From contig JAJLRJ010000010.1 in NCBI GenBank assembly GCA_024195265.1, forward strand, positions 9,365,003-9,429,002: a stretch of 64,000 nt of DNA. The letters run 5' to 3'. Of this stretch, positions 47,019 to 59,200 are shown piece by piece. A model generated the notes under the pieces. That model searched no databases, was not told the DNA's origin, and worked only from the letters and a program-made list of their open reading frames with translations. A program made the translations under genes and the position numbers. Every line of letters starts with the position of its first letter. The first letter of the stretch is position 1. This stretch comes from Dendrophyllia cribrosa. Taxonomy: Eukaryota; Cnidaria; Anthozoa; Scleractinia; Dendrophylliidae.

Positions 47019-49860
47019 AGTGCAATTTTTCTGAGCATGTTTTTTGAGGGGGTCTTCGAGGCTATGCAAGAATTTTTTCCGGGATTGTTCCATACTTTTC
47101 TTTTCTTTGGCTCGTTATGCATGTTTTTTTTTTCATTACCTTTGCTGTCCGTGAAGTTTGTTGTGTATTTGCCCCCCCCCCCCCCCTCCCCCCTCAAACG
47201 GGAAATACGTTAATAATGTCAAACAAAATGTTCGTTTTGGCGGGAATTTTTTCTTTCGCGGCAATTTGTCAGGGTCTTGGAAAATCTTTCCTTTTTCTCG
47301 TTAACACTTGTTTCCTTTTTTGACATGAGTATTCTCGGCTTAAAAAACGTGGGAAACACCTGCTACGTAAATGCGATTTTGCATTGCATTACCCACAACA
47401 CCGAATTCGGATCCTTTAGAAAGACATATTCTATTGAAGGACAACATGGCAAGTATAATTTTTATTCACATCTTCCTGGTCATATTAACTAGCAGTAACA
47501 ACGGGGATTAAACTGTGAGTTCTACTTTTATCTAGTGATCCTTTTTTCATTTAGTTCATAACGCTAGAGGCTTGGGGTTTTGTATCCTGTGTGCTCTTAG
47601 CAATCATAGGAGAGCGTGCACCACAAACTGCAGTGAGAGGGCTGTTGTTCCTGATCAAATATTGGACAACTTGAAACGGAAAGTTAAAAACATTTAGTTC
47701 ATTCTGTATATGCAGATCTCTCTCAAGTGTTTACCAGACATGCAAATGGGACATACCATCAGCAAGATGCTCACAAGTTCTTTCTTGCAATGGCGGATGC
47801 CATAAGCACCAGTACTGTTTACAATAAGCTTAAGTAAGTCTCAATCAGTTCTATTTGTCAAAGAATAAAACATTAATCCATTTTACAATGATCAATAGTA
47901 AGTGCATGTCATCAACTGAAGTCTGATCATCTTTTTTCTCAGTGGAGCGTCTCGTTTCCTAGAAGAAATTTGAGGAGAAGTAATAAGTACAGGTTTGTTT
48001 AGACAAATTGAATACCATATAGCTATAGTACAGTCTTGCAATTCCATAGGCGTTTTTGATCTGAGTAATACATCACTGAACAAGCTAGTTTGCTTAGGTT
48101 GAAATCTGATGGAAAATATAGGGTTCAGTTAAAATAAGAGGGGCTGACACATTCTGTGTTGAAATGACTGTTCTGTTAGGCTGATTAAGTCTGTTTTGTC
48201 AAAAGTACTTAATAGGATTTTTTAATTTCTTCCTGGAATCCTTAATTTGGGGGAAATGTTTTCTCGATGGGAACTGTGACTGGTCCCCCCCTCCCTTCAA
48301 ACAATAGATTGAGTAGTGACTTTAAGATTACACTAACTTTTCTATTCTGTTTATAGTGTTTATAGTGTTTATAAAACAGGTTTGGAAGAATTATCTTAGC
48401 TGTTTACTATACGGCTACTGTAAAAAGGTAACAATAATTTCTGTAAAAAGGTAAAATAATTTCTGTCGCACAATCAAATTTACACAATTAAAACAGTGGT
48501 TGTATTTGTGACTTCAGTTTTGTAATGAGAAATCATAAGCATTAATTTTTTCAAGTTTTATAATTTGGGTTACCATAAAATGCATTCAATGTGACTGCTG
48601 TGTCAGGTCGTGTCAGTACAGCAGGACAACTAGTTGTCAGTTTAATAAAGCCTTTACAAGTGTAATTTACAAGTGTACTCATTGTTTTAGAGGTTGAAAA
48701 CAAATTAGCTACACTTTAAATTTACAATAAAAGAGTTTTATTAAATTCACCCCAGATCCGTGTTTGCGCACGTGGTTGACAACGGTGAAAGGAAGCGGTG
48801 AATTCGTCGGTAAGCGTTTCGGTTTCAAAACAATGCATGCCATTTACTTTCACTCTCTTCGTGATCAAGTGAAATCTATTAAATCGTTATATGTTCCAGA
48901 ATACTTGGTGATTATTTATAGGTCACGTACCTTCTCCATCTTTAATAAATGAAGCCTTGCGAAAGGATTAAGTTGTGACATGTCTCGCTTTTTAGGTCAG
49001 GATGGGCCGACCTCTCCTTATTCAGGATACGACAGACACTAAGAACAGATAGTATTGTTAAATATTAGCACGATGAAGTTATAATAAAAGCTTAAAACAA
49101 CCTCTCATACAAATAAACACGTGGACGGTGGTAAGTTTTGGCGCGTATAAACTCATGAAATAAACACGACAACCTAATGCTTGTTATAGCATGAAACAGA
49201 TATCATTCCATTGAAATATCCAAATGAGACTTACCATTATATGTAACATTCATACAGTTCTTCGTATGAAGACAGTGGACAACAAAAACCTCGCAAACAT
49301 GAGCTCGTTCGATCCTTCAATCCCAGACTGTTGTTTACGTTCATTGTTACCGCGTCCAGCGTTTCGCAATCCCTTGCACGTGACAGCGGCTGTTTGAAAA
49401 AGTGGGCGTAAAACGGAATCCATTTTCGATTTTACGCCCACTTATAAAATGTCGGGTGTTTTAGGCATTTTATACATGGCTGACATCTTCCCTTCTTCGA
49501 CAGTCGCTTGGAAATGCGTTTCGGCGTAAAATTTGCAGAACACTTGAACTTTGCCTTGCTGGGCAAAAGCAAAATTAGCAGACAAATTTAATTACACAAA
49601 GAAATGAAGAGATATTATTATATTCGTACACTTGACAATAAACAGAGAACGTCAACAACATAAATTCGTGTCCACCTAGAATATCAATGAGAAAAATGGC
49701 CAGAAAAAGTCCCCAAAGCCCGTAAACTCGAGAACTAAATTACCGGAAGTCAAAATATCATTTCTGTAGTGTCCAGTACCACTCTCAACTTTTTTGTGGT
49801 GTCCAGTACCACACGGAAAGTGGCCGCCATCTTGAAGTGGGCGTAAAAAAAAAAAATAGC
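46471..49860. mobile_element. 3.39 kb TIR element with 9-bp duplication carrying a USP gene fragment (Pack-MULE-like)
   Basis: TIRs of about 465 bp (46471-46938 and 49393-49860) end GCTA and TAGC, followed by a T or A run and ACGCCCACTTCAAGATGGCG. Flanks are CCGCGTCGG (46462-46470) and CCGGGTCGG (49861-49869): a 9-bp duplication with one mismatch. The left palindrome arm has the empty site (reverse complement of CCGGGTCGG at 26092-26100) in the same repeat context. Nine-base duplications and long TIRs are hallmarks of Mutator elements. No transposase is present inside; the interior holds a spliced USP fragment (47325-47970), G and C runs (46987-47018, 47171-47190) and unrecognised sequence to 49392. 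AAGTGGGCGTAAAA recurs within each TIR, making internal foldbacks. Confidence 0.88.
47325..47970 (+). pseudogene. Captured ubiquitin-specific protease (C19) fragment inside the TIR element
   Basis: Exon 1 (47325-47448) reads MSILGLKNVGNTCYVNAILH, the USP Cys box with catalytic Cys in GNTCY. It ends at a GC donor (CATG|GCAAGT). Exon 2 (47716-47833) joins in phase: LSQVFTRHANGTYHQQDAHK then FFLAMADAIS, the QQDAHEFF region of USPs (E replaced by K), ending at a strong GTAAGT donor. A third piece from about 47941 reads NGASRFLEEI then a stop. The joined frame is about 98 residues. The His box and most of the roughly 300-residue protease fold are missing, so deubiquitinase activity is not expected. 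Introns are retained, so capture was at DNA level. A short upstream frame at 47220-47320 starts MSNKMFVLAGIFSFAAICQG but its relation is unclear. Confidence 0.75.
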
Positions 49861-50099
49861 CCGGGTCGGTTCCGGCAGGTTCCGGCAGGTTCCGGGTTCC
49901 GGGGGGTTCCGGGTGGTTCCGGGTGCGTTCCGCCTTTTACATACACCCACAGACACCCATTCGCCCTACAAGTAATACATCCTACCGCTGTTAACGGCCG
50001 CGAGCGCCAAAAATCGTGTAATGCTCCCCAGATTCTCCCCAGGCTTTCCTTTCTCATTTCCTAAATATGGCGGGTCGTGCACGTTTTTTTCCAAGTGAT

Positions 50100-50127
50100 A
50101 TTTGCATATGCAAATTTAAATGCAAAT
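50100..50127. promoter_or_regulatory. Cluster of three POU-type octamers upstream of the Ig gene
   Basis: ATTTGCATATGCAAAT (50100-50115) is two back-to-back octamers, followed four bases later by ATGCAAAT (50120-50127). They lie about 90-115 bp before the ATG at 50216. ATGCAAAT is the classic POU-factor octamer. Promoter use is an inference from position. Confidence 0.45.
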
Positions 50128-50215
50128 ATAAGATGTCTACACCACAACTGCACAGCAGTTTACTTCCCTGTACTCTATCAGCGTTGTTGTTTGTTACAAG
50201 CGCTTGGAAAGTGCG

Positions 50216-53200
50216 ATGTTTTTAATCGTTTGCCGAATTTCTGTGCTGTTGGCCGTATTTCTGTTTCCTCGCGAAGCAGGTAGGTTTCGAGAACGTAAAG
50301 TTTCTCTCGGTGGAATAACCTCAATAGTTCAACAAGTGAAATTAGAAGTGATAGCAAACTAAGTAAGCTTACATCAACTGTTTTCATTTGTAGAAATGCA
50401 GCCACCCACGTTTATAACAGCACCTTCAAACCCAACATCTGTTGTGGAAGGTGAAAATATTACTTTGGAATGGAGGTACAACCTTAGTGGATCATTTCGC
50501 TCGGTGGAATTCAGGCATCCGGGTGTACCATTCATTGCAGACAAATTTTTTTCGAACCAGATACGTATACGAACTGAGTATCAAGGTCGAATAACAGTGA
50601 ATGTGACAGATACCTTTACTTCAATTACGTTTCTTTCCGTGGATCGAGGAGACAGTAGGACCTATAACTTTGTAGTCCAAAACCAAGATCAAGATGACCC
50701 TGCCGCTTTGGATCAGACCGTACTGGAGGTGCTATGTAAGTGGGAACTATTGCAGATCTAAACATAAATACTTGTCATTGATGTTTTCTTCAGGTTCTTT
50801 TATAAGTTTAGAAACTTGCACCTTTTACCTTGACAGTGCAGTGTGCGACGCGCAGTGTAATATTTAGCTATGATATAAGCGCGCCATAATTTTTCCGGTT
50901 TGAGAGTGCGTGCAGTAATATCCCATGGGTTTGGAGTTTGGCTTCGACTACGTGAGTCATCGCCATGCATCTGATCAAATACACGTATTTCCTTCTAAAA
51001 AGTTAACCACATTCAATATTTTCGTCATTTCTTGTGCAGCTAACATTCCTTAATTTGAAAAAACAGTGTAAATTGACCGCGAATGAGATTTTACATCGAT
51101 ATCGATTTACAGCTGTATCAGTGTTGTTAGATCGGGACCCATTCTATATAATTTTAATGGTTCGAAATTGAAAGTCAGTTTGCCTGCCGCAAATGAATTT
51201 ATAAACTCCGTCATTAGTTAACTTAAAAAAAACGCTTTTCGTTTAAAGGTGTTGAAAAGGGAGTTTTTTTCACAAGCGATAAGCCTTAATATGTGCAATG
51301 AATAAACTTGAATAATCTTAACTTTTGTAAACAACACGAGCCGTAAAGCTTATAATCTTGGGTTTTTAGTCTCGAAACAGGGAGGTTTTTTGTCTGTTTT
51401 ACATGGTCTAATATTGGCAAAATTAATTGGTAAAAATTTTCATGCGAAATCACTTCATTTCCAAAAGAAGGGAGATTTATTAAATTCATTAAATATTCCA
51501 TCAAGCATCTAGAAAACTCACTTTCACATCAAATTTGCATTTTTACAGCATACATGTTTAATTAGTATACAAGTTAGTTTCAAAACCAATTTCTGTTGAT
51601 TAATGCCAGAAACAGCTTAGTTTGCACATTTTAAGAGCTTTGGTCGTATTAGGGTTTCACTCACGAAATGTTTGCAAGTTTATTAGCTTGTGTATATTGT
51701 TTTATGATGTTAAAAGGAAATACTGGATCTTAACGTTTGCGGAAAGCTCATGCTTGTTAATGGCCATTTTTGACATGCATCATTGATATTGCCTAGGGAT
51801 GTTAGGGTGTTAGTCATGCCTATAAATAGCTTTCGGAGAATTTGGTTTGCACCGTCATGGTTACTAAATGTCATGTGGATAAATAGTACATCGTGTCGTG
51901 GGATTGTTTTTCATTTATTCAACCCTTAAGGATCTTTCTAGTTGTGTTTAATTCCATACAGGAATTCCATTCATCTCTGAATTGTTTTCTTTCTTTGCAT
52001 GCACTGAGGGATGACAAATTTGTTTTTGGACAATGCAATATTTGATAAAGCCAAAATTATTAGATAATTCTCTGAAAAGCAATTTATAGAGAATATTGGA
52101 TCTGGTCTTGAATATTGTCTTTTATGTTTCACCACGTAATAATATGACGAAAAAGTGAGATTTCAGTCTTTTTAAGTCAATACTTTTTTATTTATAAAAA
52201 CAACGCTGTCATTTATTATTAATACTCTCTTCAATTATAGAGTTTTGTATGCACATGTATTTGTGCATGCCTTTATATTATGTTTTACATCTGTATACAG
52301 TTTTACTTTACCCCAAAGACTGAATTAGTGTATACTGCACAGGGCTATCCGTAGCATATGTTACGGGTGAGTAAATTTACACCTGATGAGTTTTGATGTT
52401 GTGGGTGATTTTGCCTGTCAATTGTTAAAGTTATTGACGAAGCAACAAGCTTGTTATGTGTCTTAAGATCAGAGAAATGTTGTCTCAAATGTTGCAAATC
52501 CAAATTCAGAGATTTTCTCAGAAAACCGTGTGAATAATAAAAAAAATTATTTAAACAAAGAGAAAAAATACATATCCAAAAGATTGTGCAACACTGTAGG
52601 TAAATTGTGGGATTATTTGCTAACCAATGGTCAAAATATGCCACGCTTGAATGGTTCAGTGCTATGACTGACGTACACTGTAGTCTTCAGACAAACAAAG
52701 CATTCACTGACAATCTTTAAGTTGACAGAAAAATAGCAAACAAACAGTCATTAGTGATACTGATTTAGTCCACTGATCTTCTCTCCTATTAATAGGAAAT
52801 ACCAAATTTCTTTTTGCATAATTTTGATCATCAAAGCACAGCACACAGGAAGGTTGCAAATTATAATATGTTGTAACCTTCCTCAGCAGTAAAGCCAAAG
52901 AATTTCATCCACAGACTCATAGGATAGATTCACTTTAGAGATGTAGTATATTAATTAAAAAGCACATTTTAAACTACATGTACTGGAAACTTCGGAAAGA
53001 TTTCCGTATAACCCCTTACATAGTTATGCATAACGTTTATAAAACTGAAACAATAGCTATAACAATAAAACTCCAAAAGTAATTAATTAATTAAATTAAA
53101 CAGTAATTAATGTCTGGGGTTATACAGAAATCTTTCCGAAACTTCTACCCAACTTCTACTTTGGAATTTCATCCACATGTTCAAAAGTTAAAACCAACTT

Positions 53201-56200
53201 GTACAGCTCATAATGTACAATGCAGAGCAGTTTATTTAAGGGATAGCCATGCTTAAAAAAATAAATCATCTGAGATAAACAAAAAACAGAACCAATAATT
53301 AGGTATATACAGCTGTATTGATGTGAACTTAGCCCAGGACTGACTTAGTTTACTTTTGTGTTGGTTATTGGAAGCAAAGCAGCGCTCGCCCTCTTTAAAA
53401 GATCACACAGGTGTTTAAGTGAACAGTATCTGTATGAATAAAAATTATCAAAAACTAAAAAGTTGAGAACTTACAGTGCTGCTACTGTTACCGGGGCCAC
53501 CTAGACAAAGTTAACCAATCACACAACAGAACGGGAACAATAGATTCTAAAATTTGCGACTTGAATAATGAAATGTCTAGTACAGAACAATGAAATTTTA
53601 AATTGTGAGTTTTTCAAAAAGCTCAAATTGCACTCGCCGAAGCGGCTCGTGCAATTTTGAGCTTTTTGAAAAACTCACTCGTGCAAATTAATCCCAAATT
53701 GAACTCGAAACCGTATGATTACAGTACCGGGCAAAGGTAAGTTGACACTCGATCCTCGATCCTCGCGAGCATCGGGGATCGAGGATCGAGTCTCGATCCT
53801 CGACTCGATTGACTCGAAACTCGACTCGATCCTCGATGCTCGATCCTCGAAGAATTTATCTGAACGGAACTTTGTCGATTATGCATACGAGAAAACGATT
53901 TATTTCTTGCACAGTCGCACGCTAACATTTTGTCAACATCGGAGAGAGAAAATTCGTAAAGAAAACCATCTAATTTTGCCATAATTATTAGCCGCACGCT
54001 GGAACCAAACGGTCGCTACACATGTACAATGTAAAACGAACTTTTTGTCCTTATCAATCGCCGTTCGCAATGAAAACTTTCGCACGTGACAATTTTTATT
54101 TAACGCCATATGAACATGTCATCGCTGCGTCGCGTCGGATGGATAACGTTCAATCTACTCGTAATCTTTCTTTGATTAAAAGTGTTTTCATGGAAAGGAA
54201 ACTGTGTTCAAAACTTCAATATTTTCTTTTAGTTTCGCTACACATGTAACGTAAAACGATTGAGTAAAACGAACTTTCTGTCTTCATCGATCGCCGTTCG
54301 CAATGAAAACTTTCGCACGTGACAATTGTTATTTAACGCAACTCTCGTGTCAATTTATGAACAAGTCGTCGCCGCCGCGTCGAATGGACAAGGTTCAATC
54401 TACTCGCAATCTTTCTTTGATTTATAAAAGTATTTTCATGGAAAGGAAATTGTTTTCAAAACTTGATTATTTCCTTTTGGTTTCACGAAATTTGTATGTT
54501 ACCGACTATGAAATTTGATCTTGTCAAAGTTGTCAGATCGGCTAGACAAAATAGAAACGAATTCAAATCAGCAATTTTTATTTTCCTACATAATAAAAGT
54601 TTACAATGCACTTTCCTGAAGTCTAGAATAGAAAATACTAGTAATCCTACTTACAATGTTACAACATATCATTTAAAGAGCTAAGTCAATTTTCAGAACA
54701 TACATGTACCGCACTGAAATAACCTTGTAGGATTTATTTTACGTGCAAGATTAAGGGGAATGTGCCAGAAAGGCCACATCAATCATGAAATCAAGCAAAA
54801 TCAAACCGAGGAAAATTGACGTAGCTTGTTATTTTAAAAACTGACAATGTTTGTTACTCTTGACGCTGAATATTATCATCTTTCCTCTTGGAGCGCCTAA
54901 GGGACTCGTCGATGGCAATGATGCATTTCTTCCATTGAGGTTCTTTTAGCGATGGCTGTACCGGGTACATCTTAAAAACACAGTCCTTTACTTTTTCCAG
55001 TTTGGTGAAATCTAAAGGCTGTTTTCCCTTTTTCCCCGTACAATTTCTTTCTGACAACTCTTCCGGCAAAAACAGAGCTCTAACTAGCTTTACAGAGAAA
55101 TTACCAACTGAACAACTCTCTCCCTTGATTCGTATGGCCTGGGCCAAAAACCTATCCTCCTCTTCCCTGCCCTCCGAAAAGCTTTCCTCCCGCAAAGATG
55201 GAAAAGTTTCACTTTCCCCACTTTGATCTAAATTTTGATCCCTCCCCTGATCTAAATTGTGAACCCTCCCCTGAGCTAAATTTTGATCCCTCCCCTGATC
55301 TAAATTGTGAACCCTCCCCTCAGCTAAATCGTGATCCCTCCCCTGATCTAAATTGTGAACCCTCCCCTGAGCTAAATTTTGATCCCTCCCCCGAACTAAA
55401 TTATGAACCCTCCCCTGAGCTAAATTGTGATCCCTCCCCCGATCTAAATTTTGATCCCTGCCCTGTTGGAACTGCTGGGTTTGTCCTAATAACTTTGACA
55501 TTAAAGAAAATAAAGCTTTCTGATTATCCAAAATCTGGTTCAACTTCTGCTCTGTAGTGCACGTTGCAGGGAGGTCTTCAAACAGATCGGCCAGGAAGCC
55601 TCTTGGGACCATTGGATTCATCAGAGGAGTCTTCTCTTTGCTTGTGGCTGACACTGGCGAAGGCGTCGGCGGCACCGTTTCACTCTCTTGAAGTTCCTCT
55701 ACCATTCTGGGGAGGTCTTCTGGATGCCTGTTTAACTGCTCCACGGGAACTTCTCGTAGCGGCTCCGATCCTCTATTTCCTTCCGCTACCCGCAATACAG
55801 TACAACGCTGTATAAGAAAATTTAAGAGCATGTTAAAGTCTGGCTTCGCCTAGCTAAAATATTAGGGGTGGCGAATGGTGCAGTGTAAACTAGTGTAGTT
55901 GGTGTGAGTATTAAACTTTTTTCTCCAAATTGCCTCATGATGAAAAATTAATTTCTCCATTTCTAGATATTGCAGCGAAATAATGTTTGGCTGTTTAGAA
56001 AGGTAAAGAAACTGTGCTTTTGTATCTGGAATTTGTTTTGATGCGCGCTTTTTTAATTCTAATCTAATCGAACAAAATCGAATCGATTGTCGACCGTTCG
56101 ATTGTGTTCGATTGACAAAATGTTTTTACCTTTTTATTATCCTTGTTCTTTCGGTTCGCCCCTCTTTCCTTATCTTTTTCTTTCCCATTGGTCACCTGCA

Positions 56201-59200
56201 GGAAAAAAAAGATTTAGTAATTTTGACCCTCCATAGGAAAACATGTCTTATCAACAAAAGCGTTTTTTGGGGGGCTTGACCTTTTCATTTTTTTTGACAC
56301 GCGTGTTAAACATAAACCCGTGTCTCAGAATAATTTGTCGTGTATTGCTTTTTTGTCATTCTGCTTTCGACAGTTTTCCTAAAGTTTTTCAATTAAAATT
56401 AGGGCTATTGTTTATTCATTGAGAAAAATTTATCTTTACGCTTTCAGTTTCGCTAGCTATTCAATTCTGTTCAGCTGTTCAGAATGTAAATAAACCAAAA
56501 TTTCGGCAGCGAGAACGTCCCATATTTCGTTAAAGATAAACCCGTCTCTCAGAATTATAATGTGTCATGTAATGCTCATAATGCCCTTTACTCCTGGGAG
56601 TTTCTTGGCGCGGCGCGGTGCGGCGGCGGAGGCAGGCAGGTTCATTTGTGGGATTAAAACTTGTGACATTTCTTAAATGTATTCAGTTTTACCGCAACAG
56701 TAAACTAAAGATACGGAGTTGAAAAGAAAACTTTGTGAAAAGGTCAAAAATTAAAGGCTGTAAAAAATATCGCTGCAATCAAAACGTTTTTATTCGAACC
56801 AATTTGCAAGCAGCTATTTATGAATGTTGTATCTCGGTTCAGAATCGAACCACTTTTGTCGAACACGGCGTGGCCGTGATGTGTTTGGGTTTATTTAGGT
56901 TACAGTCACGCATTACCAGAGAAAACAGAGTACACCAGTCCTGGGATTATTATCTTCAGATTATCATTAAATTTCACAACCAAGAATGTAGCTGATGCAT
57001 TTTTTTCTTTAAGCTAGCAATTTTAATTTTGAGCAAACATCAAATGGCATTCTAAAAAATAATTTTCGGCCCCCAAATTAATTCTGAAACTTGATGCGTT
57101 CGCGCTCATCCGGCCGTTAATTTTTCGATTTTGCGTGAGTTTGTAAACGGCGGGTTTAGAAACAGTTTTTAATAGATTTCGACGAACTGTAGTTTATGCT
57201 TGTTACATTTTTAGCTTGGATTCCCACTAGGGGCAATTTGTTTATAAGTTTTCATTACAAACCATAATTAAAGGTACGCGCGGCGGAGGCGGGGCCAGTT
57301 CATTTTATTGACTATTCCGGTTTACTGCAATAGTAAACAAAAGATACGGAGTTGAAAAGAAAACTTTGTGAAAAGGTCAAAAATCAAAGGCTGTAAAGAA
57401 TATTGCTGCAATCAAAATCACAACAATCAAATAGCATGCTAAAAAATAATTTTCGGCCCCCAAATTAATTCTGAAACTTGATGCGTTCGCGCTCATCCAA
57501 CCGTTAATTTTTCGATTTTGCGTGAGTTTGTAAACGGCGGGTTTAGAAACAGTTTTTAACAGATTTCGACGAACTGTAGTTTATGCTTGTTACATTTTTA
57601 GCTTGGATTCCCACTAGGGGCAGTTTGTTTATAAGTTTTCATTACGAACCATAATTAAAGGTACGCGCGGCGGAGGCGGGGCCAGTTCATTTTATTGACG
57701 ATTCCGGTTTACTGCAATAGTAAACAAAAGATACGGAGTTGAAAAGAAAACTTTGTGAAAAGGTCAAAAATCAAAAGCTGTAAAAAATATTGCTGCAATC
57801 AAAATCACAACGTTTTCATTCGAACCAGTCACACATGCCAGAAAAAACTGAGTACACCAGTCGTGGGTTATTATTTTCAGATTATCATTAAATTTCGCAA
57901 CTAAGAATGTAGCTGATGCATTTTTCCTTAAGCTAGCAATTTTAATTTAGAGTATAAACATCAAAATAGCGTGCTAAAAAATATTTTTCGGCCCACAAAT
58001 TAATTCTGAAACTTGATGCGTTCGCGCTCACCCGGCCGTGAATTTTTGATCTTGCGTGAGTTTCATCTGTCCGAAAGTATCTGTCCGAGAGAGCACACGC
58101 CGCGATTTTTTAAAGTGTTAACGCACTAACATAGCCAAGAGTCACGTTATCGATAGGGTCTTCGTTTTGTAGAAAAGGCCGGGTCAAACTACATAATGAA
58201 GACCCTCGTTAAACGTTTTGCGAGGCTTCGAAATTCACTTTATTGATAAGGTCTTCGTTTTGTAGAAAAGGCCGGGTCAAACTACAAAAGGAAGACCCTC
58301 GTTAAAACTACAAAATGAAGACCCTCGTTAAAACGCTTTGTGAGGCTCCGAAATTCACTTTATTGATTTATTGGTCTTCGTTTTGTAGAAAATGCCGAGT
58401 CAAACAACACATTGTTGATTTATTAACGGTGGTTTGGCTTCTGTTACTTTGATCTCATCGGCGATTGAGGAACACATTCAAGCACTCTGCTATTGGAAAA
58501 CACTTGCGTGACGCTCACAATCAGAGGAATAAAGATCTTCACGAACAATTCAAAATTCTTAAGAAATGCCGTGGAAAGCTGAAATGCTTAAACTATGAAA
58601 TGCCTTTCGTCAAAGACAAGAAACCTAAACTGAACGCTCAATCTGGCTCAATAAAAGCAAAACTATTCACCTAATTAACAACCTCTATACTCCACATTGT
58701 ATTCCTTTTTTAATCATATGCAATAAGACTTTCAAATTTATTGTATAATGAACTCACAAGACTTTAGTTACACAAATTTGAAAATGATGAGTGAGTCATC
58801 GAAACGTCATTCTACACTATTATCGCTAATTTTTATTCTTAATTAAGAGAATTTTGGGGCTAAATTTTGAAGGCATAATTCTTGCACAATAATCTGCTCC
58901 AATGATTTTGCTGAAACTTGGTAAGGGTATGTATTAAGTCAATGTAAGCTGATTCCAGAAATTTAACACAAATATAACAGCAAAATTTTTCACAGGGTGC
59001 GATTTTGTTCAAAAAGTAGGGTTCATATTTTTTTCCATTAAGTAATAATCTGTGTAAGAAGTAGGCAACCCAAATCCACGGAATGCAGAAGGGTGTGAAT
59101 TGTGCTATTGTTGAAACTGTCCACCTCATTGGCTAAAACATGAAAATCTACTGTAACTTCATCAGGCAGCGCATTTATTTATCTCTAGTTTACTAATTGA

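Larger units (their letters stand above)
37773..49948 (-). repeat. Right arm of the large palindrome, with two later insertions
   Basis: Reverse complement of 25956-34611. It is longer because of a 183-bp MITE plus duplication at 41213-41395 and a 3.4 kb element at 46471-49869. Outside the large insertion the match resumes at 49870 and ends at ACATACACCC (49948). Left and right outer flanks are unrelated, and so are the inner flanks. Confidence 0.93.

Noticed and set aside
25956..49948. Single giant transposon with 8.6 kb TIRs
   Set aside because: No target duplication is seen at the outer edges (left flank ACTAGTAA, right flank ACAGACAC), so this is not supported, though not excluded.
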